A stretch of DNA of 64,000 nucleotides from Bifidobacterium sp. 7101. GTDB taxonomy: Bacteria; Actinomycetota; Actinomycetes; Actinomycetales; Bifidobacteriaceae. Made by a program: the position numbers and the translations under genes. Location: the NCBI RefSeq assembly GCF_000499285.1, contig NZ_AWUN01000003.1, positions 160,598 to 224,597 on the forward strand, in the 5' to 3' direction. Below the pieces are notes generated by a model. It worked only from the letters and a program-made list of their open reading frames with translations, had not been told where the DNA came from and did no database searches. This document shows positions 26,155-34,382 of the stretch, one piece after another (position 1 is the first letter of the stretch; every line of letters begins with the position of its first letter).

Positions 26155-27327
26155 ATGACATTGGCGGATCATATGAATGCCAGGGTCAAAGCTCTGGCGC
26201 CGAGCGACATTCTCGAGTTCAACAAGGACATCGCCGGAATAGACGGCATCGTGAAGCTGACTCTTGGGGAGCCGGACTTCTTTACTCCTGAGCACGTCAA
26301 GCAGGCGGGTATCCAGGCCATCCAAGACAACCACAGTCATTACACCGAGAGTCGCGGCATGCCCAGTCTTCGCAAGGCGGCTGCCGATTATCTTCAGACC
26401 AAGTACGGGCTGGACTACGACCCTGACAGTCAGATTGTGATTACGGCCGGGGCCACGGGGGGCATCTTCTCGGGCCTGACCGCCATGATCAACCCGGGTG
26501 ATACGGTCATTCTGCCCACTCCCATCTTCCCTCTCTATATCCCTATTGCCCAGCTGAGTGGTGCCAAGACCGTCTTCGTCGACACCTCTGACGACGGCTT
26601 CATTCTCAAGCCGGACAAGCTGGAGGCCGCCGTTAAAAACAGCGATGGTCCGGTCAAGGCCCTGGTGCTCAACTACCCGACCAACCCGACCGGTGTGACC
26701 TATGCCCGTGAGGATCTGGAGGCCCTGGCCCAGGTGGCACGCAAGCATGGCTTCTTCGTGCTCAGCGATGAGATCTACGCCGAGCTGACCTACCAGGGCA
26801 CCCATGTGTCCATGGGCACCATCCTGCCCGAGCAGACGGTCGTTCTTGGCGGGGTTTCCAAGTCCCATGCCATGACTGGATGGCGGGTCGGCATCGCCGC
26901 TGGCCCCGCTGACGTGATTGATCAAATCAGCAAGGTCAACGAATTCACCATCACTTCGGTTACCACCAATGCCCAGTATGCGGCCCAGGAGGCTCTGACC
27001 AAGGGCATGAACGACACGGATCCGATGCGCGAGGCCTACCGCAAGCGGCGGGACTATCTGGTCAAGGCCCTGCCGGAGGTCGGGCTGGACGTGATCGATC
27101 CCAAGGGGGCCTTCTATATCTTTGCCCGGCTGCCCGAGGGCATGCGCGACAGCTGGAGCTTCGTCTATGACCTGGCTCACAAGGCCAAGGTGGCGGTAAT
27201 CCCCGGAGCAAGCTTCGGGCCCGGTGGAGAAGGCTACGTTCGCATCTCCTACGCGGCCTCCATAGAGGATCTGCATACCGCCGTGGAGCGGATCGGCGAC
27301 TATATGCGCGCTCAAAATCGCAGCTGA
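26155..27327 (+). CDS. Class I aminotransferase, AraT-like (aromatic)
   Basis: 390 residues from ATG 26155, seven bases after AAAGGA; an ATG at 26137 is also in frame. Fold-type I PLP enzyme with the Schiff-base Lys at 236 (LGGVSKSHAMTGWRVG). The stretches IVKLTLGEPDFFTPEHVKQAG, here given shortened, and NYPTNPTGVTY closely recall the Lactococcus aromatic aminotransferase AraT. It would interconvert Phe, Tyr or Trp with their 2-oxoacids. It is preceded by an aromatic-rich leader peptide and followed after 57 bases by a D-2-hydroxyacid dehydrogenase. Confidence 0.85.
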   Translation: MTLADHMNARVKALAPSDILEFNKDIAGIDGIVKLTLGEPDFFTPEHVKQAGIQAIQDNHSHYTESRGMPSLRKAAADYLQTKYGLDYDPDSQIVITAGATGGIFSGLTAMINPGDTVILPTPIFPLYIPIAQLSGAKTVFVDTSDDGFILKPDKLEAAVKNSDGPVKALVLNYPTNPTGVTYAREDLEALAQVARKHGFFVLSDEIYAELTYQGTHVSMGTILPEQTVVLGGVSKSHAMTGWRVGIAAGPADVIDQISKVNEFTITSVTTNAQYAAQEALTKGMNDTDPMREAYRKRRDYLVKALPEVGLDVIDPKGAFYIFARLPEGMRDSWSFVYDLAHKAKVAVIPGASFGPGGEGYVRISYAASIEDLHTAVERIGDYMRAQNRS

Positions 27328-27384
27328 TTCATCTGGCGATTCATCTGACAACCATCAACGAAGACAGTTACCGAGGACTAGAAA

Positions 27385-28377
27385 ATGACCAGTATTCTCA
27401 TGTATTCAGTACGCCCCGACGAGCAGAAGGCCATTCAGGCCTGGGCGCAAGCCAATGATATCCAGGTTGATACCACAGACCGCGATCTGGGGATGAAGAC
27501 CGTGGACATGATCAAGGGCTACGACGGCATCGTCATCCAGCAGCATGCGGCCCTGTCCGAGCCCGAACTCTACCAGCGGCTCAAGGAGTATGGCCTCAAA
27601 CAGCTGACCCTGCGGATCACGGGCTATGACATCGTCAACCTGCAGGCCGCTCGGGAGAACGGGCTGGTCGTCACCAACGTGCCTGCCTATTCGCCCCGGT
27701 CGGTCTCCGAACTGGTCCTGGCCCAGGTCATGCGTCTGGTTCGGCATCTGGGGGAGGCGAGCGCTCGCGAGGCCAATGACGACTATACCTGGGATGGGCT
27801 TCAGGCCCACGAGATCCACAACCTGACCGTGGGGATCATCGGAGCCGGCAAGATCGGATCTGCTGTGGCCAGGATCTTCCGTGCCCTGGGTTCCACCGTC
27901 ATCGCCAACGACCCGGTCCACCGTCCCGAGCTGGCAGACACCCTGGATTACGTGGATCTGCCCACCCTCTTGAAGCGGGCCGACATCGTCACCGTCCATA
28001 CACCGCTGGACGAGACCACCCACCATCTGATCAACGCGCAGGCCCTGGAAGCCATGAAGCCCTCGGCCTTTCTGATCAACGCCGCCCGAGGCCCCATCGT
28101 GGAAACCCCGGCCCTGATCGAGGCCCTGCAGACCAAGTCCATCTCCGGTGCCGCCATCGACACCATCGAGGGTGAGGCCGGCATCTTCGAAAAGAATCTG
28201 AGCGGGACCAAGGTCGACAACCAGGCCCTGGAGACCCTCAAGGCCATGCCCAATGTGGAGGTCTCGCCTCATATCGGCTTCTACACTGATGCCGCCGTGA
28301 CCGCCATGGTCAATATCTCCCTGAACGATGTGAAGACCATCCTGGAGGGCGGCACCAGCGAGCATCAGGTGGACTGA
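27385..28377 (+). CDS. D-2-hydroxyacid dehydrogenase (D-LDH family)
   Basis: 330 residues. The NAD-binding motif GIIGAGKIGSAVAR is near 150-163. The catalytic triad is R235 (AARGPI), E264 (EGEAG) and H296 (SPHIGFYT), the same numbering as the well-known Lactobacillus D-lactate dehydrogenase. It reduces 2-oxoacids to D-2-hydroxyacids with NADH. Behind an aromatic aminotransferase the likely substrates are aryl-pyruvates, giving phenyl-, hydroxyphenyl- or indole-lactate; plain pyruvate is the alternative. Likely co-transcribed with the aminotransferase. Confidence 0.88.
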   Translation: MTSILMYSVRPDEQKAIQAWAQANDIQVDTTDRDLGMKTVDMIKGYDGIVIQQHAALSEPELYQRLKEYGLKQLTLRITGYDIVNLQAARENGLVVTNVPAYSPRSVSELVLAQVMRLVRHLGEASAREANDDYTWDGLQAHEIHNLTVGIIGAGKIGSAVARIFRALGSTVIANDPVHRPELADTLDYVDLPTLLKRADIVTVHTPLDETTHHLINAQALEAMKPSAFLINAARGPIVETPALIEALQTKSISGAAIDTIEGEAGIFEKNLSGTKVDNQALETLKAMPNVEVSPHIGFYTDAAVTAMVNISLNDVKTILEGGTSEHQVD

Positions 28378-28416
28378 CTTGACTATTTCCGCGACCCGGA
28401 CCAGGTGTCGACCTGC

Positions 28417-29007
28417 TCAGGCGGGATTGTGAGCAAAGGTGATGGTGCCTCGGTCCGGGTCCATGCTTTCCACGATGGCCAGGGACTGGAGGTTGTAGCC
28501 CTCTTTGCGCAGGGTGCGGCCGCCCTCCTGGAAGCCCTTCTCCACGGCGATGCCGATGCCCTCAACGACGACCTTGGCATCATGGCAGATGTCGATCAGA
28601 CCATGTAGGGCGTTGCCCTTGGCCAGGAAGTCGTCAAGGATCAGCACATGCTCACCCTCTTTGAGGAAGCGCTTTGCCACGATGACAGGGTACTCACGCT
28701 GCTTGGTGAAGGAATAAATGCGGGCCGTGTACTGGTCGCCGTCAAGGTTGATGGACTGGGTCTTCTTGGCGAAGACCACCGGCACGTCCCCGAAGTGGCG
28801 GGCGGCCAGGCAGGCGATGCCGATGCCGGATGCCTCGATGGTCAGAATCTTGTCGATTTGGTGACCGGCGAACAGGCGGGCCCATTCAGCGCCCATGTGA
28901 TCGAAGAGCCGCACGTCGCACTGATGGTTGAGGAAGGCGTCCACCTTGAGTACATTGCCAGGCTTGACCGTGCCCTGGCGGCGGATTCGCTCCTCAAGTT
29001 CCTGCAT
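28417..29007 (-). CDS. xpt: Xanthine phosphoribosyltransferase
   Basis: 196 residues. The PRPP motif is [14 protein letters not shown] at about 124-137, and the N terminus ([26 protein letters not shown], partly shown) with EASGIGIA is typical of Xpt. It makes XMP from xanthine and PRPP for purine salvage. AAGGACGATGAC precedes ATG 29007. It is convergent with the hydroxyacid dehydrogenase. I looked for a purine riboswitch in the upstream 240 bases and did not find one. Confidence 0.95.
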   Translation of the reverse strand: MQELEERIRRQGTVKPGNVLKVDAFLNHQCDVRLFDHMGAEWARLFAGHQIDKILTIEASGIGIACLAARHFGDVPVVFAKKTQSINLDGDQYTARIYSFTKQREYPVIVAKRFLKEGEHVLILDDFLAKGNALHGLIDICHDAKVVVEGIGIAVEKGFQEGGRTLRKEGYNLQSLAIVESMDPDRGTITFAHNPA

Positions 29008-29182
29008 GTCATCGTCCTTGTCGTCATGAAAGCGGGGCCCCTCTGGTCCCGACGGATAGACACCAAGATAACCCGGTTCTGGGACTGTGGTCAGAAGGCC
29101 CTGATTCGTCAGGTTTCACCTCCAGCGGATTGGAGTGTCTTCCTGGCGTGTCAGCCCGTCAATCCGCGGATTCAAGGCCCTG

Positions 29183-29214
29183 ACTGTTACAGTGAAAATT
29201 GACCGCAATGGTCA
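29183..29214. promoter_or_regulatory. Two palindromes upstream of the LEA-like gene
   Basis: ACTGT-T-ACAGT (29183-29193) and TGACC-GCAAT-GGTCA (29200-29214) lie side by side between xpt and the LEA-like gene and could be regulator sites for either. No known regulator is assigned. Confidence 0.4.
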
Positions 29215-29254
29215 CGCATCGTCGCGGTGCGTTAAAGGACCTAAGGAGGACCAT

Positions 29255-29548
29255 ATGGGGATTCTTGATGATGCAAAGGATGCCATGAAGTCTGCCGGCG
29301 AGAAGATTTCCGACGTCGCTGGCGATGTAAAAGACACCGTTATGGACAAGGCATCCGATGCCAAGGACGCCGTTGCCGATAAGTTGGGCGACGCCAAGGA
29401 CGCTGCCCAGGACAAGATGGGCGACGCCAAGGACGCCGCCTCTGACAAGATGGACCAGGCCAAGGCCGATGTCAAGGTCGGCAAGGCCAAGGCTGAGCAG
29501 GGCGCCACCGAGGCTGTCAACAACGCCAAGGACCAAATGCGCAACTGA
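29255..29548 (+). CDS. LEA/CsbD-like repeat protein
   Basis: 97 residues from ATG 29255, with a strong AAGGAGGACCAT. The protein is built of about 11-residue amphipathic repeats of the type DKMGDAKDAAS, from residue 14 to 75, rich in Ala, Asp and Lys with almost no aromatic residues. This resembles late-embryogenesis-abundant or CsbD-like stress proteins that are disordered in solution. A role in desiccation or osmotic protection is inferred. The DNA repeats correspond to near-identical copies at about 29341-29460. A strong terminator follows. Confidence 0.75.
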   Translation: MGILDDAKDAMKSAGEKISDVAGDVKDTVMDKASDAKDAVADKLGDAKDAAQDKMGDAKDAASDKMDQAKADVKVGKAKAEQGATEAVNNAKDQMRN

Positions 29549-29575
29549 CTGGGTCATCTCGACTTCCCCGACTTG

Positions 29576-29616
29576 CCCCGTTCGCTTTACCTTTCTAAAG
29601 CGGACGGGGTCTTTTA
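29576..29616 (+). terminator. Rho-independent terminator of the LEA-like gene
   Basis: CCCCGTTCGCTTT pairs with AAAGCGGACGGGG (13 pairs, one G-T, eight-base loop) followed by TCTTTTA. Confidence 0.9.
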
Positions 29617-29739
29617 TGTCTGCCGGCTAACCCGTGAGCCAAGGTTGATGACACCGCTTTGTGGTAGAAATAGTTGTTTGCCGGGTGTGCGCCATCCGGC
29701 CTGTGACGGTGACCGAGACCAGATGGCAAGAGGTGGCTT

Positions 29740-32256
29740 GTGAACGAGGAACCGGACTTGATCCAGCGCAGCGCCAAGGAGCTGCTCAAGGGGCTCAACG
29801 ATCGTCAGGCCGAGGCAGTGCAATACCAGGGGCCGGCCCTGCTGATCGGGGCAGGCGCGGGCTCAGGCAAGACCAGGGTGCTGACCCGCAGAATCGCCTG
29901 GATTCTCAGTCAGTTCGGCGCCTGGCCCAGCCAGATCCTTGCCATCACCTTCACCAACAAGGCTGCATCCGAGATGCGCGAGCGTCTGCGTCGGCTGATC
30001 GGGCCCGTGGCCGACCGCATGTGGGTGTCCACCTTCCATTCGGCCTGTGTGCGCATTTTGAGGCGTGACGGCAAGGAGATCGGCCTGCGATCGGGTTTCA
30101 CCATCTATGACACGGCCGATTCCGAGCGCCTGATCAAGTTGATCGGCAAGGATCTCAACATTGATCTGAAGCGCTACACACCCAGAAACATTCTGAGCCA
30201 CATATCCGACTACAAGAACAACCTGCAGGATTGGCGCACACAGCTGCAGGAGTACGCCCCCGACTACCGACCCGGGCAGCGCGGCCAGCAGATCACCGCC
30301 CGCTTCGGTAACGAGGAAGAGCTCTACTCAGTGATCTATGCCGAGTACGAGCACCGGCTGGCTCAGGCCAACGCGGTCGACTTCGACGATTTGATTGTGC
30401 GCACGGTCCAGTTGCTTCAGCAGTCCCCGATGGTGGCGCAGTATTACCACCATCGCTTCCGCTACGTGCTGGTGGACGAGTACCAGGACACCAACCATGC
30501 CCAGTATGTGCTTATGCGCGAGCTGGCCGGTGCCGATGCTGGCAAGCAGGACCAGGCCTGGATCACCGTGGTGGGGGATTCGGACCAGTCCATCTATGCC
30601 TTCCGAGGGGCCGATATCAGCAATATCAGGGACTTCGAGAAGGACTTCCCCGGAGCCCGGACGATACTCCTGGAGCAGAACTACCGTTCCACCCAGACCA
30701 TTCTGGATGCGGCCAACGCAATCATTGTCAAGAACGAGGGGCGCAAGCCCAAGAAACTCTGGACCGCCTTGGGCAAGGGGGAGCCCATCGTGGGCTATGC
30801 AGCCGACAATGCCCAGCAGGAGGCCGCATGGATTGCCACCGAGATTGCCAGGCTGCGCAGTGAGGAGGGCATTCCATACTCCGACATGGCCATCATGTAC
30901 CGGGCCAACGCTCAGTCCCGCGCCCTGGAGGAGGGGCTGATCAACGCCGGGCTGCCTTATCAGCTGGTGGGCGGTACCCGTTTCTACGAGCGCAAGGAAA
31001 TCAAGGACGCCCTGGCCTACCTTCATGCCATTGCCAATCCCCAGGACGACGTGAATATGCGGCGGATACTCAACGTGCCCAAGCGGGGCCTGGCAGCACG
31101 TGCCGAGGCGGCGGCGACCTCCTATGCGGATCTGCATCAGGTCTCCTTCTGGGAAGGGGTGAAGCATATCGAGGAGGTGCCCGGGGCCTCTACGCTGATG
31201 ATCAAGCGGATGAAGGCTTTCAGGGATCTGATCACCTCCCTGACCGACTTTGCCACAGAGCACGATTCCAAGCCGTCTCAGATCGTGGAGAAGGTTCTGG
31301 AGGATTCCGGCATGTTGGATGAGCTTCGCAAGTCGGTCGATCCGCAGGATGCTTCCCGGTTGGAGAACCTTGGCCAGCTGCAGTCCGTGGCCGCCGAGTT
31401 CGAGCAGAAGACTCCCGACGCTACGTTGGCTGGCTTCCTGGAGACCACGGCACTGGTGGCCGATTCGGACCAGTTGCCGGGTCTGGGTGACGACTCGGGC
31501 AAGGTGACGCTGATGACCCTGCACACGGCCAAGGGCCTGGAGTATCCAGTGGTCTTCCTGACCGGCATGGAGCAAGGAACCTTCCCGCACTCCCGCTGCC
31601 TTGAGGATGCCGATGAGATGCAGGAGGAGCGTCGACTGGCTTATGTGGGCGTTACCCGTGCTAAGAGGCGTCTTTACCTGACCCGGGCGGCCGTCCGGTC
31701 TCAATGGGGGCAGGTCAATGAGATGCTGCCCAGCCAATTCCTGGATGACATCCCTGACGATCTGATTGACTGGAAGCGTCGGCAGGCCGGCAACGAGCGG
31801 ATGCGCGCAGGCTGGGACCTGGGTGAAGACGAGGACGAATTCGGCGGCTTCGAGGATGAAAGCGATGGCCGTGCATTCGGTCATCGTTCATTCGGCGGTT
31901 TTGGCTCTTCTCACAGTGGGTATGGGCGCTCGCGGGCCTCCTCACAGCGTTCATTCGGTTCTTCCGGATACGGCTCTCGTAACTCCTCCTCCAGAAGCGG
32001 AAGAGTTACAACCAGGAGGAGCACAGCAAGCTCATCGTCATCCGCACACCCTGGCAAGGCCTCGGCCCAGCCCAAGTCGAATGGCTTGTCCATTCAGGAT
32101 TTCTCCTTGGGAGACAGGGTGGCCCATGACCAGTATGGCCTGGGCAAGGTGGTCGACATTCAGGACAAAGGGCACAACTCAGTCCTGACCGTGGACTTCG
32201 GTTCCGAGGGGACCAAGAGGCTGATGCTGCGCTTGGCGCCGATTGAGAAGCTCTGA
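29740..32256 (+). CDS. pcrA: UvrD/PcrA-type DNA helicase
   Basis: 838 residues from GTG 29740 behind AGAGG. Superfamily 1 motifs: Q-motif LNDRQAEAV, Walker A GAGAGSGKT, motif Ia FTNKAASEM, motif II VDEYQDTN, motif III GDSDQSIYAFRGA, motif IV LEQNYRS, motif V TLHTAKGLEYPVVF and motif VI YVGVTRAKRRLY. A Ser/Gly/Arg-rich linker (about 700-777) leads to a PcrA-like C-terminal domain (GDRVAHDQYGLGKVV). It unwinds DNA in nucleotide excision repair and at stalled forks. Confidence 0.95.
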   Translation: MNEEPDLIQRSAKELLKGLNDRQAEAVQYQGPALLIGAGAGSGKTRVLTRRIAWILSQFGAWPSQILAITFTNKAASEMRERLRRLIGPVADRMWVSTFHSACVRILRRDGKEIGLRSGFTIYDTADSERLIKLIGKDLNIDLKRYTPRNILSHISDYKNNLQDWRTQLQEYAPDYRPGQRGQQITARFGNEEELYSVIYAEYEHRLAQANAVDFDDLIVRTVQLLQQSPMVAQYYHHRFRYVLVDEYQDTNHAQYVLMRELAGADAGKQDQAWITVVGDSDQSIYAFRGADISNIRDFEKDFPGARTILLEQNYRSTQTILDAANAIIVKNEGRKPKKLWTALGKGEPIVGYAADNAQQEAAWIATEIARLRSEEGIPYSDMAIMYRANAQSRALEEGLINAGLPYQLVGGTRFYERKEIKDALAYLHAIANPQDDVNMRRILNVPKRGLAARAEAAATSYADLHQVSFWEGVKHIEEVPGASTLMIKRMKAFRDLITSLTDFATEHDSKPSQIVEKVLEDSGMLDELRKSVDPQDASRLENLGQLQSVAAEFEQKTPDATLAGFLETTALVADSDQLPGLGDDSGKVTLMTLHTAKGLEYPVVFLTGMEQGTFPHSRCLEDADEMQEERRLAYVGVTRAKRRLYLTRAAVRSQWGQVNEMLPSQFLDDIPDDLIDWKRRQAGNERMRAGWDLGEDEDEFGGFEDESDGRAFGHRSFGGFGSSHSGYGRSRASSQRSFGSSGYGSRNSSSRSGRVTTRRSTASSSSSAHPGKASAQPKSNGLSIQDFSLGDRVAHDQYGLGKVVDIQDKGHNSVLTVDFGSEGTKRLMLRLAPIEKL

Positions 32257-32283
32257 GCAATCGGGACCTCAGAAGCTTTATGC

Positions 32284-32946
32284 TCATGACTCTTGTGAGG
32301 ACAGCCATTCCACCGCGAGCTGGGTCCGGTTGGCCAGGTTGGTCTTGGCCAGGATGGCTGAGATGTGATTGCGAACGGTGCCTTCGCTGAGATAGAGTCG
32401 ACTGGCGATGGCCTGGTTGTCGAGGCCGTCGGCCACCAGAGCGACGATTTCACGTTCGCGGTCGGTCAGCGTTTGGAAGCGCCGGGGAACAGGCTCAGCT
32501 GTATCCTTTGTATCCTTTCGCGCCTGCTCCTCCTGTTCGCCAAGCGATAGGTTGGCAACGGCTTCAGCCCCAAGAACCGTCTGACCGGCCATGACGGCTT
32601 GGAGGGCCGGCACCACTGAGGCCACGTCCTGCTTGATTACATAACCCCTGGCACCCAAGGCCAGTGCGCGGGAAATATACTCCTTGTCGGCAAAGGTGGT
32701 CAGAAAGAGTACCCGGGCAGTCGAATCCATGGCGAGGATGTGCTCCGCCGCTTCCAACCCATCCATGCCGGGCATCTGCACGTCAAGCAGCAGCACGTCA
32801 GGCCTGCCGTCGGCGGCCTGGTAACAATCCAGGGTTGACTGACCGTCATTGGCAGTCCAGAGCACGTCTGCAGTACCAGTTGCCGTCAAAATCGTTGATA
32901 AGGACGAGCAAACGATCGGATCGTCATCAGCGATAGCGACTTTCAT
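32284..32946 (-). CDS. LuxR-type response regulator (Lnr/Lia-like)
   Basis: 220 residues. The receiver domain has acidic residues in IADDDPIV and the phospho-acceptor D55 (VLLLDVQMPG). The C-terminal LuxR helix-turn-helix (LTDREREIVALVADGLDNQAIASRL, shown in part) spans about 152-215. Its start overlaps the stop of the kinase gene by four bases. It probably binds the two ATGAC-N4-GTCAT sites before the divergent ABC exporter. NarL-family regulators usually act as dimers at such sites. Confidence 0.93.
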   Translation of the reverse strand: MKVAIADDDPIVCSSLSTILTATGTADVLWTANDGQSTLDCYQAADGRPDVLLLDVQMPGMDGLEAAEHILAMDSTARVLFLTTFADKEYISRALALGARGYVIKQDVASVVPALQAVMAGQTVLGAEAVANLSLGEQEEQARKDTKDTAEPVPRRFQTLTDREREIVALVADGLDNQAIASRLYLSEGTVRNHISAILAKTNLANRTQLAVEWLSSQES

Positions 32947-34205
32947 GCCATTACCCTCTTATTCTCTACATGGTCTGTTGCGCTTTGGTTGCTCCAGGGT
33001 TCCTTAGGCAAGGATACGAAAACCTTCCATCCCTGTCGGTTGGGTCCGCTGTTGGCTGTGCCGCCCAAGGCTCTGGCTCTGGCCTCCATATCGGCCAGCC
33101 CCATGCCCCGCTGTAGCCTTGACTCCTTATTAGCCGAGCTGTCAGGCTGCGACTGCTGAATCCCGCCGTCGTCCTGTACCACCATCTGCCAGAAGGCTGG
33201 GAGGTCGCGCAGAATGACCTGTGCCGACCTGGCTGAAGAATGCCGGACCGTGTTGGTGAGGGCCTCGCGAACAATGGTGGCTAGGCAACGGCACACTGGT
33301 GCAGGGGCTGTCTTAATGCCGTTGTTCAAATCGACCTTTAGCCGCCCCATGGAAGCCTCGGAGCTGGCATCCTCCATCTGGGATGCGAAGTCAGTGCCCT
33401 CATCCTCCAAGTCATGCACCGAGCGACGAATCGTAGTCATGGCCTGGTCCAAGGTCTTGCCAACACTCTCAAAGACATGCTCGGTACTCTGATCGCCCTT
33501 ACTCTTAGCAACCACCCGGCCAGCCTGTGTCTGCATGATGGCTCGGGTGAGCAGGTGGCCCACATTGTCATGAATATCTCGGGCGATCCGGGTCCGCTCC
33601 GATAAGTGCGCCATCCGGGTCGCTTGGGCTCTCTCCTCGTCCAGATCGCTGATGCGGCCATGCAGTTGGCGAATCCTGTAGCGCTCGGTGTCTTCAATCT
33701 GCCATACGCGACCCTTGGCCACGGCCAAGTGTGCGCACGTCAGTCCGCCGCCTTGCGCCAGTGCCGAGGTCAATAAAGCCAGCAGGGCATAGCGTTGGGG
33801 GAGGCCTCTGAAGAGTATGAGGTCTGCCGTGGCAGGTATCAGCCAAAAGAATGCCGGCAGCAAGGCCAAGAGCAACCTGGGCCAGGCCGGTCCGGAGTTC
33901 TTGGCTTGGAGATCTTTCATGCCGACTGACCTGGTGGCCGGAACCATGGTTCCGAGTCCGACGCCCGCCTCGAAGGCCAGGGCTGGTAGGAAGAAAAGCC
34001 AGTCTGGTATGAACGTTGCCAAAATCGATACCAGAGCGCCGCCCCAGATGGACACCGGCGCAGGCAGCAGCCATTCACACAGGGCACCGGCGGCTACTGA
34101 GGCCAGGAGGCCGGTGATCAGGGTTCCTGAAACCCCTGAACTGTACCATGATCCGCATAAGGTCCCCAGGCCAAGCAGGACCAGCCAGCCAGCTATCCTG
34201 CCCAT
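32943..34205 (-). CDS. Sensor histidine kinase, HisKA_3 type
   Basis: 420 residues. About five to six membrane segments lie in the N-terminal 190 residues with almost no extracellular domain, followed by a coiled region and the phospho-acceptor box RTRIARDIHDNVGHLL. The ATPase domain shows VREALTNTVRHS, VVQDDGG and RGMGLADMEARARALGG. Intramembrane-sensing kinases of this kind detect cell-envelope stress or membrane-active compounds. It forms a two-component system with the regulator downstream and is divergent from its likely target exporter. Confidence 0.93.
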   Translation of the reverse strand: MGRIAGWLVLLGLGTLCGSWYSSGVSGTLITGLLASVAAGALCEWLLPAPVSIWGGALVSILATFIPDWLFFLPALAFEAGVGLGTMVPATRSVGMKDLQAKNSGPAWPRLLLALLPAFFWLIPATADLILFRGLPQRYALLALLTSALAQGGGLTCAHLAVAKGRVWQIEDTERYRIRQLHGRISDLDEERAQATRMAHLSERTRIARDIHDNVGHLLTRAIMQTQAGRVVAKSKGDQSTEHVFESVGKTLDQAMTTIRRSVHDLEDEGTDFASQMEDASSEASMGRLKVDLNNGIKTAPAPVCRCLATIVREALTNTVRHSSARSAQVILRDLPAFWQMVVQDDGGIQQSQPDSSANKESRLQRGMGLADMEARARALGGTANSGPNRQGWKVFVSLPKEPWSNQSATDHVENKRVMA

Positions 34206-34292
34206 GAATGTCTCCTCGCCCTGTTTGACCTATTGTCTCAAATAGTAATTGGCGGGCTACCCGTTCCTGAGCCTTAGCACAGGCGACCACCC

Positions 34293-34306
34293 ATGACAAA
34301 TGTCAT
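34293..34306. promoter_or_regulatory. Response regulator site, distal copy
   Basis: ATGAC-AAAT-GTCAT, extended to CCATGACA-AA-TGTCATGG. Located in the divergent region between kinase and exporter genes. The same pattern recurs 41 bases downstream. Confidence 0.65.
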
Positions 34307-34333
34307 GGATTAGTTTGAGCTTCCATAACATTG

Positions 34334-34347
34334 ATGACGGCTGTCAT
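34334..34347. promoter_or_regulatory. Response regulator site, proximal copy
   Basis: ATGAC-GGCT-GTCAT, 36 bases before the exporter ATPase start. Centre-to-centre distance from the distal copy is 41 bp, close to four helical turns, so both sites face the same side of DNA. Confidence 0.65.
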
Positions 34348-34382
34348 GGTGTTGGGCCAGCCCTAGCTGGGATGATGGAGTT

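Noticed and set aside
29008..29254. Purine riboswitch upstream of xpt.
   Set aside because: The conserved P2/P3 loop sequences and junction bases could not be found.
29341..29460. CRISPR-like repeats.
   Set aside because: The repeats are in-frame codons of the LEA-like protein with no unique spacers.
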